Assembly: GCA_964605775.1 (NCBI GenBank)
Contig: CAZSDU010000007.1
Span: forward strand, 35,378 to 99,377
Direction of reading: 5' to 3'
DNA length: 64,000 nt
From: CAZSDU01 sp964605775
Lineage (GTDB): Bacteria > Bacteroidota > Bacteroidia > Bacteroidales > FEN-979
Of this stretch, positions 17,783 to 26,301 are shown one piece after another. Under the pieces are notes generated by a model. The model was not told the DNA's origin and made no database searches. It was given only the letters and a program-made list of their open reading frames with translations. Made by a program: the position numbers and the translations under genes. Positions within the stretch are counted from its first letter, which is position 1; each line of letters opens with the position of its first letter.

Positions 17783-19093
17783 TCAGTCGGGGATACGTTT
17801 AATACGCGCTCCCAGTTGATTTAACCGGACATCAATGTGTTCATAACCCCGGTCAATTTGCTCAATGTTATCAATGAGGCTGCAACCCTCAGCGGATAAT
17901 GCTGCAATCAGCAAGGCTACGCCAGCACGGATATCGGGAGATGACATCCTGATCCCTTTCAGGGGGTATTGGTGGTTCAGTCCTATCACCGTGGCTCTGT
18001 GAGGATCGCATAAGATGATCTTCGCTCCCATGTCAATTAGTTTATCGACGAAAAACAACCGGCTTTCAAACATTTTTTGATGAACCAGCACATGGCCTTT
18101 GGCTTGTGTCGCCACCACCAGGATAATGCTGATCAGGTCGGGGGTAAATCCCGGCCAGGGTGCATCGGCAATGGTCATGATAGATCCGTCCATAAAATTT
18201 TCCACTTCATAATGATCCTGGGCAGGCACAAAGATATCATCCCCCTGCCTCTCCATTCGGATGCCCAGTTTTGAAAAGACATCAGGGATAAGTCCCAGTT
18301 GTAAATAATCGGTTTTCTTGATGGTAATGGCGGATCCTGTCATGGCGGCAAGGCCGATAAAGCTACCGACCTCTATCATGTCTGACAGCAGGGTATGGGT
18401 GCAGCCATGAAGTGATTCAACTCCTTCGATGGTGAGGAGGTTGGACCCGATTCCCTGAATGCGTGCGCCCATGCTGACCAGCATTTTGCATAACTGGGCA
18501 ATATAGGGTTCGCAAGCTGCATTGAAAATTGTGGTGGTGCCCCTGGCTTTCACCGCAGCCATCAGAATGTTGGCAGTCCCGGTCACCGAGGCTTCATCCA
18601 GCAGCATGTAACTGCCGGTCAATTCTCTTGAAGTGACCGTAAAGCGATGTTCATTGGCTGAAAATTCAAAATCCGCGCCAAGTTTCTGTAAACCCTTGAA
18701 GTGAGTATCCAATCGCCGCCGACCGATTTTATCTCCTCCTGGAGTATAAATATATCCTTTTCCGAATCTGGCGAGCAGTGGTCCAAGGATCATGATCGAT
18801 CCCCTCAAACTGGCTGCTTTTTCCCTGAATTCCGTGGTTAGCAGATAATCAAAATGAACGGAAGCAGCTTCAAAGGTATAGGAGGAAATTCCGTTTTTTT
18901 CGACTTTGACTCCCAGTGACTGTAGAAGATCAATGAGCTTGTTGACATCCCTGATGTCGGGTATGTTATGAATGGTCACTTTCTCAGGAGTCAGCAATAC
19001 GGCACAAAGAACCTGAAGGGCTTCATTTTTTGCGCCCTGGGGAAGGATCTCACCGTTAAGCTTCAGACCACCGGTGATCTCGAATGAACTCAC
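17783..19093 (-). CDS. murA: UDP-GlcNAc 1-carboxyvinyltransferase MurA with Asp at the fosfomycin-target position
   Basis: First committed step of peptidoglycan synthesis, transferring enolpyruvate from PEP to UDP-GlcNAc. The 436-aa EPT-fold protein shows LNGEILPQGAKNEALQ (start; catalytic KN), RGSIMILGPLLARFG and GRRRLDTHFKGLQKLGA. The catalytic loop reads PGGDKIGRR, where E. coli has PGGCAIGAR. The residue equivalent to Cys115 is Asp (codon at 18731-18733). Cys-to-Asp MurA is active but not alkylated by fosfomycin in Mycobacterium, Chlamydia and Borrelia. Its ATG overlaps the DUF4290 stop by 4 nt, so the pair is co-translated. Confidence 0.95.
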   Translation of the reverse strand: MSSFEITGGLKLNGEILPQGAKNEALQVLCAVLLTPEKVTIHNIPDIRDVNKLIDLLQSLGVKVEKNGISSYTFEAASVHFDYLLTTEFREKAASLRGSIMILGPLLARFGKGYIYTPGGDKIGRRRLDTHFKGLQKLGADFEFSANEHRFTVTSRELTGSYMLLDEASVTGTANILMAAVKARGTTTIFNAACEPYIAQLCKMLVSMGARIQGIGSNLLTIEGVESLHGCTHTLLSDMIEVGSFIGLAAMTGSAITIKKTDYLQLGLIPDVFSKLGIRMERQGDDIFVPAQDHYEVENFMDGSIMTIADAPWPGFTPDLISIILVVATQAKGHVLVHQKMFESRLFFVDKLIDMGAKIILCDPHRATVIGLNHQYPLKGIRMSSPDIRAGVALLIAALSAEGCSLIDNIEQIDRGYEHIDVRLNQLGARIKRIPD

Positions 19094-19731
19094 GGCTGAT
19101 TTCTTCTGGGTCTTGGCTGAACATTCCCGTTTGTCGCGGGACGAAAAGGTTTACGCTTCTTGTTGCGGGCTAAAATGTCATTGGTATTGGCAAACTTGAA
19201 ATCCTGATGAAGTTTGACTTTCCCTTTTGAAAGGGTAGAAAGATGGGCTTCGATCAGTTCGTCAGAGACAGTTTCCCGGTTCCAGTTTAAATATGACTTT
19301 TTCATATGGTTGGCAATGGCATGAACCAGGGCATCCTTTTCCTGACCTTCCTCAAATTCCATGGCCTTTTCAAGCATCAATGCAATGTTTTTACCATAAT
19401 GCTTGAATTCAATTTCCTTATCGTGATAGGAAAGATGTTCCGGTTTTGTGCTTAATGAAAGTGGGGGAGGTGGAGGATATGGGGCATCAACATCAAGCTT
19501 AAAATCGGAAATGATGAAAAGATGATCCCATAATTTATGCTTGTAATCCCCTGATTCTTTTACATTCGGGTGCATCTGTGCCATTACATTCACGATGAAT
19601 TTCGCGGCTTTGGTTCTTTTTTCACGCTCTTCAATGGTACAGATATACTGTATCATCTGCTGAATATTTCTACCGTATTCCGGAATAAGCATCGGCTCCC
19701 GTGTAGTGTTGTACTCCATTTCCTCTTTCAA
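19090..19731 (-). CDS. DUF4290 family protein
   Basis: 213-aa soluble protein of a Bacteroidetes-restricted family. Recognisable features are the start MEYNTTREPMLIPEYGRNIQ, KFIVNVMAQMHPNVK, YKHKLWDHLFIIS and, at ~130, EFKHYGKNIALMLEKAM; the tail (FRPATNGNVQPRPRRNQP) is basic and Pro-rich. Function is unknown. The constant coupling to murA through an ATGA overlap suggests an envelope or division role (inference). The basic tail could bind nucleic acid or membrane. An alternative start five residues downstream (MEYNTT) is plausible. Confidence 0.85.
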   Translation of the reverse strand: MKEEMEYNTTREPMLIPEYGRNIQQMIQYICTIEEREKRTKAAKFIVNVMAQMHPNVKESGDYKHKLWDHLFIISDFKLDVDAPYPPPPPLSLSTKPEHLSYHDKEIEFKHYGKNIALMLEKAMEFEEGQEKDALVHAIANHMKKSYLNWNRETVSDELIEAHLSTLSKGKVKLHQDFKFANTNDILARNKKRKPFRPATNGNVQPRPRRNQP

Positions 19732-19744
19732 TTGATTTTTTTTG

Positions 19745-19752
19745 CAAAGATA
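19745..19752 (-). promoter_or_regulatory. -7 element for DUF4290-murA
   Basis: TATCTTTG on the minus strand is a perfect TAnnTTTG match 13 nt upstream of the DUF4290 ATG, implying a very short leader. No convincing TTTG lies at -33. A start at the internal ATG (MEYNTT) would lengthen the leader to about 25 nt. Confidence 0.5.
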
Positions 19753-19798
19753 CGATTTTTATATACTTTTATCCTTATTAACAAAAATCCTGCTGACC

Positions 19799-20710
19799 AT
19801 GAAAAAAAATCTGTTTTATGTTTTTTTAGTCCTGACTACGGTTTGTGTCGTTCTAAGCGCATGTAAAAGGAATGACCGTGAGCCGGGCATTCAGGAAAAA
19901 ACTGCCATTGCCGATACCATACAGGCCATGATGAATAAAATCATAACCTATGCTGCCATTCCGGATGCGGATTCAGCCTACCAATGGCTGAGTGACGACA
20001 GCACTGCCGTATTTATTTCCCAGGGGATGGCTTACTCAAACCCGGGAATTCATGCCATGATGCGCGACATGTATAAAAAGTTTAAATGCCAGTCTTTTGA
20101 AGTGGTCTGGTCAAAATCCGAAGTAATTTCCTTTGACATCGTTGTATGGACAGGGGTGGCCCGTTCAAAACTGGTTTCTGCCGAAGATGAAGCTGCCGAA
20201 CAATGGCTGGGAGAAAGCTGGATTTGGCATAGAAATCCCGAAGGATGGAGGGTCATTCATTTCCATGAATCCTGGCTGGGTTTACCTGATCCATGTACCA
20301 AGGCGACGGTAGAGAACGCCCTGGCAAACTTTGCCAAAGAACTAAGCGGGAGAAAACTTGATCCGGAAAGTATGCCGCCTATTTTAGCCGCCTTTTTAAA
20401 AGTTTATCCCAGGATTTATGGAGCTACCCTGGCTTTTGCTCCGGATGGAAACGGGAACAACGGCCACAAAGCTGCTCCTTACGTATATCGTAAGAACAAT
20501 GAATTTATAACCGTAAAACTGCCTGAATCCTATGATTATACTCAAAGTGACTGGTACCGGATACCCCTGGAGAAGAATGCAGCTGTTTGGTCGGATCCAT
20601 ATTATGATGGCGGTGGCGGTGGCGTGGTCATGGTGACTTATGCTATGCCCTTGAAGGATAAAAGCGGAAACTTGATCGGGGTGCTTACCAGTGATGTGGC
20701 TTTGCAATAA
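19799..20710 (+). CDS. Lipoprotein with NTF2/SnoaL-like and Cache-like sensor domains
   Basis: 303-aa lipoprotein starting at ATG 19799; the 19 in-frame codons upstream would spoil the signal peptide. The lipobox is VVLSACKRN. Residues ~30-145 resemble an NTF2/SnoaL-type cone (SDDSTAVFISQGMAY, SFDIVVWTGVARSKL, WIWHRNPEGWRVIHFHESW). Residues ~180-303 match the membrane-distal half of dCache sensors: YGATLAFAPDGN, KAAPYVYRKNNEF, YDYTQSDWYRIPLE, VWSDPYYDGGGGG, VTYAMPLKD, GNLIGVLTSDVAL. Unlike normal Cache proteins it has no transmembrane helix or output domain. It converges on pcrA with a 17-nt gap. Ligand unknown; small organic molecules are typical of Cache domains. Confidence 0.75.
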   Translation: MKKNLFYVFLVLTTVCVVLSACKRNDREPGIQEKTAIADTIQAMMNKIITYAAIPDADSAYQWLSDDSTAVFISQGMAYSNPGIHAMMRDMYKKFKCQSFEVVWSKSEVISFDIVVWTGVARSKLVSAEDEAAEQWLGESWIWHRNPEGWRVIHFHESWLGLPDPCTKATVENALANFAKELSGRKLDPESMPPILAAFLKVYPRIYGATLAFAPDGNGNNGHKAAPYVYRKNNEFITVKLPESYDYTQSDWYRIPLEKNAAVWSDPYYDGGGGGVVMVTYAMPLKDKSGNLIGVLTSDVALQ

Positions 20711-20727
20711 ATCGGAAAAAGGCTGGG

Positions 20728-23046
20728 TCAGGTAACGATCCTCAGTTTTGCGAATTTCAGCAGCAACTGTTTTTGACCTATCTGAGGGAAGAAAACAGTT
20801 GCTTTTTTATTGGGTCCGTTTCCTTCAATGCCAACCACTTTCCCCTGACCGAAACGCTCATGGATGACCTCCATTCCTGACTGTATCTCGTTGGCATCGG
20901 AAGGAGGAAGGGAAGTCATTTCCGGCTTTTCTTCCGCTTGCTGTGTGCTGACTTTTTTAAAGTGAGCCGGCAACTTGATTTTTTTCTTTGGAAGGTTTAA
21001 TCCGGGCAGCATGGATGAAAAATTATCCTTTTCAGCAAAACTTTCCTTTTTTGCTGAAGGTTTTTTAGGGAAATCAAGATAATCTTCCGGAATCTCCTGG
21101 ATGAAACGGCTGGGTTCACAGCTGGTGAGGTTGCCCCATCGATAACGGTTTTCGGCATAACTCAGGGCCAGTTTCTTCTGGGCCCGGGTTATGGCAACAT
21201 AAAACAAACGTCTTTCTTCCTCCAGTTCCGATCTTGAATTCAGGGATTGTATGGATGGAAAAAGGTTTTCCTCCATCCCTACGGCATATACGCAGGGAAA
21301 CTCCAGTCCTTTGGCCGAGTGTACGGTCATGAGGGTTACTTTGTCGCTACCGTCATCATCTTTTTTATCGGCATCGGTGATCAATGCCACATCCTGCATG
21401 AATTCATCAAGGGTACGGATCACATTGCTTTCAATCTCACCGGTTTCAGGGTTGATTCTCGGAGATTCTGAAAATTCCTTGATGGCATTCAGTAACTCCT
21501 CCAGGTTTTCAAATCGGCTGACTCCTTCAGGGGTTCGGTCGTCATGCATTTCTTTCATCAGTCCGGAGGATGCTGCAATGTGCTTGGCCATATCAAAAGC
21601 ATTTCTGGTCTTCAGTTGAATAGCAAAACTTTTGATCATGGTCATAAAAGCGGTGATCTTGGTCCAGGTTGCTTCGGGCAATCGAAATCCTGAAGGGGGG
21701 TGTTCGATCAGGTCGAATATGCCTTTTTTTTGCTGGTCGGCCGTGACAATCAGTTTCTCTAGGGTGGTCTTTCCGATGCCCCTGGCCGGGTAGTTGATGA
21801 CCCTTAATAAGGCATCTTCATCCCGGGGATTGATGGTTAGCCGGTAATATGCCAGCACATCCTTGATTTCCTTGCGCTGATAAAAAGAAACACCTCCGTA
21901 TATCCGGCAGGGGATATTGAGTTTTCTGAGTGCCTCTTCATGAACCCTCGACTGTGCATTGGTACGGTAAAGAATGGCAAAAGCAGAATTTTTTAACTGG
22001 AGGTTCATTTTGTTTTCAAAGATGGACTGAGCTACCAGGTTGCCTTCGTCGGTATCGCTCATGGCATGAATTAACTGGATACGGTTCCCTTCCTCATTTT
22101 CAGTCCAGATCTCCTTGAATATCTGGTTTTTATTGTGCATGATCACCTGGTTGGCAGCCTTGACGATCATTTGGGTAGACCGGTAATTCTGTTCCAGTTT
22201 ATAGACCTTATGATCGGGGTAATCTTTCCTGAAATTCAGGATGTTCTGAATATTGGCTCCCCTGAAGCTATAAATGCTCTGGGCGTCATCGCCTACAACA
22301 CAAAGATTTTCATTGTTGGCAGCCAATTTTTTAATGATCAGGTACTGGGCAAAATTGGTGTCCTGATATTCATCAACCAGGATGTACCTGAATTTTTGCT
22401 GGTATTTGTAAAGTATATCGGGGAAATCCCGAATCAGGATATTCATATTGAAGAGCAGGTCGTCAAAATCCATGGCGGAAGCACGCATCAGGCGGTTCTG
22501 GTACTGTGTATAAAGCTTGCCTGTAAGGGCTTTGCCAGAACCCGTATCATACTCCTGGATATCAGGGTTGGTGTTGTATTCCTCTGCAGAAATCAAGCTG
22601 GTTTTGGCAGAAGAAATCCTGTTCAGGATGTATCCGGGTTGATAAACTTTATCATCCAGGTTGTTTTCCTTAATGAGGTTTTTGATGAGTCTTTTGGTGT
22701 CATCCGTATCATAGATGGTGTAATTAGAAGGATAACCCAGGCGGTGTCCTTCAATCCTGAGCACCCTGGCAAAAATGGAATGAAAGGTTCCCATCCAGAC
22801 ATTCTGGGCTTCAGGTCCTACCAGCGCGATGATGCGGTCTTTCATTTCTCTTGCTGCCTTGTTCGTGAATGTCAGTGCAAGAATATGGAAGGGATCCACA
22901 TCTTTTTCGATCAGGTAGGCGACACGATAGGTCAGCACCCGTGTCTTTCCCGAACCTGCGCCTGCGATCACCATCACCGGTCCCTCTGTATTTGTTACTG
23001 CAGCCCGCTGGGCTTCATTCAATTCGTCAAGGATTTGCTTTGGCAT
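20728..23046 (-). CDS. pcrA: ATP-dependent DNA helicase, PcrA/UvrD type
   Basis: Superfamily 1A 3'-5' helicase of 772 aa for repair and replication. Motifs in order: Q motif LNEAQRAAV, Walker A GAGSGKT, LALTFTNKAAREMKDR (Ia), LVDEYQDTNFAQ (II), VGDDAQSIYSFRGA (III), EQNYRST (IV), TVHSAKGLEF (V) and LFYVAITRAQKKL (VI). The C-terminal ~60 residues (GMEVIHERFGQGKVVGIEGNG) form the RNA-polymerase-binding Tudor-like domain of PcrA/UvrD. This excludes Rep and RecB. A TATTTTTG promoter element lies just upstream. Confidence 0.95.
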   Translation of the reverse strand: MPKQILDELNEAQRAAVTNTEGPVMVIAGAGSGKTRVLTYRVAYLIEKDVDPFHILALTFTNKAAREMKDRIIALVGPEAQNVWMGTFHSIFARVLRIEGHRLGYPSNYTIYDTDDTKRLIKNLIKENNLDDKVYQPGYILNRISSAKTSLISAEEYNTNPDIQEYDTGSGKALTGKLYTQYQNRLMRASAMDFDDLLFNMNILIRDFPDILYKYQQKFRYILVDEYQDTNFAQYLIIKKLAANNENLCVVGDDAQSIYSFRGANIQNILNFRKDYPDHKVYKLEQNYRSTQMIVKAANQVIMHNKNQIFKEIWTENEEGNRIQLIHAMSDTDEGNLVAQSIFENKMNLQLKNSAFAILYRTNAQSRVHEEALRKLNIPCRIYGGVSFYQRKEIKDVLAYYRLTINPRDEDALLRVINYPARGIGKTTLEKLIVTADQQKKGIFDLIEHPPSGFRLPEATWTKITAFMTMIKSFAIQLKTRNAFDMAKHIAASSGLMKEMHDDRTPEGVSRFENLEELLNAIKEFSESPRINPETGEIESNVIRTLDEFMQDVALITDADKKDDDGSDKVTLMTVHSAKGLEFPCVYAVGMEENLFPSIQSLNSRSELEEERRLFYVAITRAQKKLALSYAENRYRWGNLTSCEPSRFIQEIPEDYLDFPKKPSAKKESFAEKDNFSSMLPGLNLPKKKIKLPAHFKKVSTQQAEEKPEMTSLPPSDANEIQSGMEVIHERFGQGKVVGIEGNGPNKKATVFFPQIGQKQLLLKFAKLRIVT

Positions 23047-23063
23047 ATTTGTTTAATGATGCG

Positions 23064-23071
23064 CAAAAATA
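23064..23071 (-). promoter_or_regulatory. -7 element for pcrA
   Basis: TATTTTTG on the minus strand fits TAnnTTTG, 17 nt upstream of the helicase ATG. The -33 position is only T-rich, with no TTTG. Confidence 0.5.
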
Positions 23072-23200
23072 CAGGATTCATTCACATGGAAAAAAGTAAA
23101 AGATCACAATGTTTTAACAAACCTCTGAAAAAATGGAGTTACACTTACGAATTTCCCGGATACTTTTTCCCTGGATAATTTGACACTTGCTTATTATCGC

Positions 23201-23231
23201 TTTATGTAAAGTGTTGATTGTCATAATTTTG
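23201..23231 (+). promoter_or_regulatory. Candidate promoter for the LruC gene pair
   Basis: TAATTTTG (23224-23231) fits TAnnTTTG, with TTTA at 23201-23204 exactly 19 nt upstream. A short inverted repeat (ACACTT around 23183, AAGTGT around 23208) overlaps the -33 region and could be an operator. The leader to ATG 23255 is about 18 nt. Confidence 0.5.
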
Positions 23232-23254
23232 TTTTAAATTAAAAATATATAACA

Positions 23255-23662
23255 ATGAAAACCAGGGATTTTATTCAGCACAAAACCATCGTAGTGATCC
23301 TCCTGGCTTGCTTGGGTTTAATGTTTTCGTTATCCTCATGCCGTAAGGATCTGGAAGCTATACAACCACAAGTTTCTCAGAGTGACCTCAAATCCATGAA
23401 TGATATGAAGGTTACTTCGGATTTTAACTGGAGCACCTATCAGGAAGTACAGGTGAATATCAGTGTAAAGGGAAAAGCTGTTGTGTTCATTAAATCAGCT
23501 TCTTCCCCTGAAGTAGTCTATGAGAAAGCAATGGCGCTACCTAACCAAGTTTACAGCACCATCATTGCTATTCCGACCTATGAGACGGAGCTCATCATAT
23601 CCGTCAACGGTATTCCAAATAAAGTGGCTATATCGAATAATCAGGTTTCCTGTACCTTCTAA
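23255..23662 (+). CDS. Small lipoprotein resembling the N-terminal module of LruC proteins
   Basis: 135-aa lipoprotein with lipobox LSSC after a hydrophobic signal. The mature part is beta-rich: FNWSTYQEVQVNISVKGKAVVFIK, VVYEKAMAL, IIAIPTYETELIISVNGIPNKVAISN. That FNW-strand module resembles the N-terminal segment found before the LruC domain in many single-chain Bacteroidetes LruC proteins. Here it is a separate gene, 11 nt upstream of a full LruC-domain gene. Function unknown; surface or periplasmic anchoring is inferred from the lipobox. Confidence 0.65.
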   Translation: MKTRDFIQHKTIVVILLACLGLMFSLSSCRKDLEAIQPQVSQSDLKSMNDMKVTSDFNWSTYQEVQVNISVKGKAVVFIKSASSPEVVYEKAMALPNQVYSTIIAIPTYETELIISVNGIPNKVAISNNQVSCTF

Positions 23663-23673
23663 AACAACAAAAC

Positions 23674-25383
23674 ATGAAAGCAACATTAAAAAATATCAAC
23701 AACAGGGTGGGTATGATCATCCTGTTCATGTCATTGGTATTGGCAGGCCATTCACAAAAAGTTCCCTGCGGTATAAGTAAAAATAACGGGGGGGGATTTT
23801 CCACCACCATACAATCAGTAATATGTAATACCAACGGGACATACACCATTGTCTTAGTGGTTCAACATGATGGTTGTTCTGGACCTGATTGCAAAGCCTT
23901 ATCTCATTATTCGGTGGAGGCAGATCCCGGAACCTACAGCAACATTATGGTTGAGATTATTAGCGGGGGAATGACTTATTCGAATATTGACCTGGGTCCC
24001 AATCTGGGTTCTGATCCTTTTCAGGGATTTAAAATTGACGGGGTTAACGGCATAGGCGATGGACAGGCTGGTTCCTTCACCATCACTTATACCCTGGCGG
24101 GTGCATTACAGGATCAGCAGGTATCAGCGAAAGCCGGCACTTCTCCCCAGATTGCCAGTTTTACAGTGGCTGAATTTACTTCAGTAATGAATTGTAATAA
24201 TACTGGCTGTGGTACGCCTATCACAGGCCCTGATGCCATTAACGATAATGCAACGACAATGGTGAACACGCCGGTAAATATCAGTAACCTTGCGAATGAT
24301 ATTGCGGGAACCGGAGCCCTGGTTCCAGGTTCTGTGACTTTTATTGCGGGTACTGAACCTTCATTATCCGTAGGGATATTTACCATCCCTGGCCCGGGTA
24401 TTGTAACATTCACTCCTGCCACCAATTATACTGGAATGGCTACCATCCAATATCAGGTTTGTGATGTAAACAGTTTGTGCGATATCGCTACCATTACCGT
24501 GACGATTCCCTCGGGTGATTCCGATAATGACGGATGTCCGGATGAGGTAGATCAGTATCCGGATGACCCGACCAAATGCTTTGATAATGAATTCCCGGCA
24601 ACTGGAACAGGTACACTGGCTTTTGAAGATTTATGGCCGGGACGGGGAGATTATGACTTTAACGATCTGGTTTGCGATTATAAATTTATTGCCACCACCA
24701 ATGCTGAGAATCTCGTGGTCGACATTACTGCTACCTTTACGGTAAAAGCATTTGGCGCCTCTTTACATAACGGATTTGGGTTTCAGTTCCCGAATAGCAA
24801 CATAATACCGGGGAGTATGATCGTTACCGGGTACAACCTTCAGGAAAACTATATTGTGCTGAATGAATATGGGCTGGAAGCCGGACAGGATAAGCCCACC
24901 ATCATTGTTTATGACGATGCCTATAACCTGATGCCTTCTCCGGGAATGGGAATTGGCGTCAACACTACACCTGGCGCTCCTTATGTCAACCCTGTTACAC
25001 TGACGATACAGATGACCTTCAGCAGTCCTCAATATACCCTGGCTCAGATTAACCTGCCCAAATTCAACCCCTTTATTATTGTGGACAAAAACCGTGGGTT
25101 GGAAGTTCACCTTCCTGACTATGCTCCCACGAGTTTAGCGAATCTTGCTTATTTCGGTCAGGCTGATGACAACAGCAATCCGGAAAGTGGTAGATATTAC
25201 AAGACCTTGAATAACCTTCCCTGGGCCATCAATATCTATGAAAGTTTTGCTTATCCCAAGGAAAAAACAGATATCATTCATACATATAACCATTTTGTTG
25301 AATGGGCAGTCAGTGGTGGAGTAAGTTTCCCAGACTGGTATAAAAACCTTCCAGGATATCGGAATACCGGTAACCTTTATTGA
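23674..25383 (+). CDS. Secreted LruC/DUF4842-domain protein with tandem cadherin-like and calcium-repeat segments
   Basis: 569-aa exported protein with signal peptide to about VLAGHSQ. Residues ~25-170 form a beta-rich Cys-containing domain. Residues ~185-285 look like a tandem cadherin-like module (VNTPVNISNLANDI, GIVTFTPATNYTG, YQVCDVNSLCDIATITVTI). DSDNDGCPDEVDQYPDDPTKC at ~290 is a thrombospondin-3-like calcium loop. Residues ~310-569 are the LruC domain, with FEDLWPGRGDYDFNDLVCDY and the ending PWAINIYESFAYPKEKTDI. No C-terminal T9SS sorting motif is obvious. It closes at an intrinsic terminator 34 nt after the stop. Role unknown. Confidence 0.82.
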   Translation: MKATLKNINNRVGMIILFMSLVLAGHSQKVPCGISKNNGGGFSTTIQSVICNTNGTYTIVLVVQHDGCSGPDCKALSHYSVEADPGTYSNIMVEIISGGMTYSNIDLGPNLGSDPFQGFKIDGVNGIGDGQAGSFTITYTLAGALQDQQVSAKAGTSPQIASFTVAEFTSVMNCNNTGCGTPITGPDAINDNATTMVNTPVNISNLANDIAGTGALVPGSVTFIAGTEPSLSVGIFTIPGPGIVTFTPATNYTGMATIQYQVCDVNSLCDIATITVTIPSGDSDNDGCPDEVDQYPDDPTKCFDNEFPATGTGTLAFEDLWPGRGDYDFNDLVCDYKFIATTNAENLVVDITATFTVKAFGASLHNGFGFQFPNSNIIPGSMIVTGYNLQENYIVLNEYGLEAGQDKPTIIVYDDAYNLMPSPGMGIGVNTTPGAPYVNPVTLTIQMTFSSPQYTLAQINLPKFNPFIIVDKNRGLEVHLPDYAPTSLANLAYFGQADDNSNPESGRYYKTLNNLPWAINIYESFAYPKEKTDIIHTYNHFVEWAVSGGVSFPDWYKNLPGYRNTGNLY

Positions 25384-25416
25384 AAATTACCTGACCTGAA
25401 TATTTTCTCTGATTGT

Positions 25417-25453
25417 AAAAAGGGTAACTCCAAGCCGAGTTACCCTTTTTTTT
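25417..25453 (+). terminator. Intrinsic terminator after the LruC pair
   Basis: A 14-bp perfect stem (25417-25430 with 25437-25450), loop CAAGCC, and a T-run through 25453. It is one of only two strong Rho-independent terminators seen in the window. Confidence 0.9.
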
Positions 25454-25482
25454 ATAGGAAAGAAAAGGTTTCCTTATCTTTG
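25451..25482 (+). promoter_or_regulatory. Promoter for the TylF-like methyltransferase gene
   Basis: TATCTTTG (25475-25482) matches TAnnTTTG; TTTA at 25451-25454 lies 20 nt upstream and overlaps the T-run of the preceding terminator. The leader to ATG 25505 is about 15-20 nt. Confidence 0.55.
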
Positions 25483-25504
25483 CCCTTCCAAACCATAACA
25501 GGTC

Positions 25505-26245
25505 ATGAATCTTCCCATTTTCCAGCTTATTAATTACCTGCTCATCCTGATTGTCTTTATTATATTAATAAGGTATACCTGGGATATGATTTTTGACCGG
25601 GATTACCAGCCGGCTGCCTGGCAACAAGCTAAAAAAGCCGGAAAAGTAAGTCGGGATCTGATCAGATTGGAAAGAAATTATCCGGATAAAGTGCGTTTTT
25701 TCAACTGGTGGTTACAGGTGGAACGATTAAAACGAAATGAGATCCAGGGTTCATTTGCAGAATTGGGGGTATATAAAGGAGATAGCGCCAGGATAATTCA
25801 TCTGATAGATACGGAAAGAACTTTTCACCTTTTTGACACCTTTCATGGTTTTACTGAAGAAGAACTGAAATCGGAAACCGGAACTGCCGCCACTTATCGT
25901 CCATCCGATTTTGCGGATACTTCACTGGAAAAGACGAAAAAAAAAATCGGACAAAGCGAAAAGCTTGTTTTTCACCCGGGAATTTTTCCGGCAACAACTT
26001 CTGGGCTGGAAACGGAAAGATTTGCCCTGGTCAATATTGATGCAGACCTGTATCATCCGACAAAAAACGGTCTTGAATTCTTCTATCCTCGATTGTCACC
26101 CGGTGGTGTAATCCTTATCCATGATTACAATGAAAAATGGGATGGCGTGATCCGGGCAGTGAACGAATTTTCATTGACTATCCCTGAGCCCCTCATTCAA
26201 ATACCGGATATGGAATGCAGCATCATGATTATCAGGAATAAATAA
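25505..26245 (+). CDS. Membrane-anchored TylF/MycF-like SAM-dependent methyltransferase
   Basis: 246-aa protein with an N-terminal TM helix (LINYLLILIVFIILIRYTW, about 8-27) and a class I methyltransferase domain of the macrocin O-methyltransferase (TylF) family. Landmarks: GSFAELGVYKGDSARIIH (SAM site), FHLFDTFHGF, LVNIDADLYHPTKNGLEFFYPRLSPGGVILIHDYN (metal-binding Asp pair typical of TylF/MycF). The substrate is probably a glycan or lipid at the inner membrane (inference). It stands alone between a terminator and the ribosomal leader; no glycan cluster surrounds it. Confidence 0.82.
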   Translation: MNLPIFQLINYLLILIVFIILIRYTWDMIFDRDYQPAAWQQAKKAGKVSRDLIRLERNYPDKVRFFNWWLQVERLKRNEIQGSFAELGVYKGDSARIIHLIDTERTFHLFDTFHGFTEEELKSETGTAATYRPSDFADTSLEKTKKKIGQSEKLVFHPGIFPATTSGLETERFALVNIDADLYHPTKNGLEFFYPRLSPGGVILIHDYNEKWDGVIRAVNEFSLTIPEPLIQIPDMECSIMIIRNK

Positions 26246-26270
26246 TTTTTTATCATTTTTTAACATTTTT

Positions 26271-26301
26271 TTTGCTTGAATTAAAATTAATTATACCTTT
26301 G
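26271..26301 (+). promoter_or_regulatory. P1 promoter of the ribosomal supercluster
   Basis: Textbook Bacteroidetes promoter: TTTG at 26271-26274, 19-nt spacer, TACCTTTG at 26294-26301. Transcription would begin around 26306-26309, about 285 nt upstream of rpsL. A T-rich tract precedes the -33 box and might serve as an UP-like element; the alpha C-terminal domain in this window keeps the DNA-contact Arg. Confidence 0.75.

Noticed and set aside
22135..23178. 347-aa open frame antisense to pcrA
   Set aside because: It mirrors the helicase codons, has no coding-like composition or recognisable domain, and pcrA is certain.
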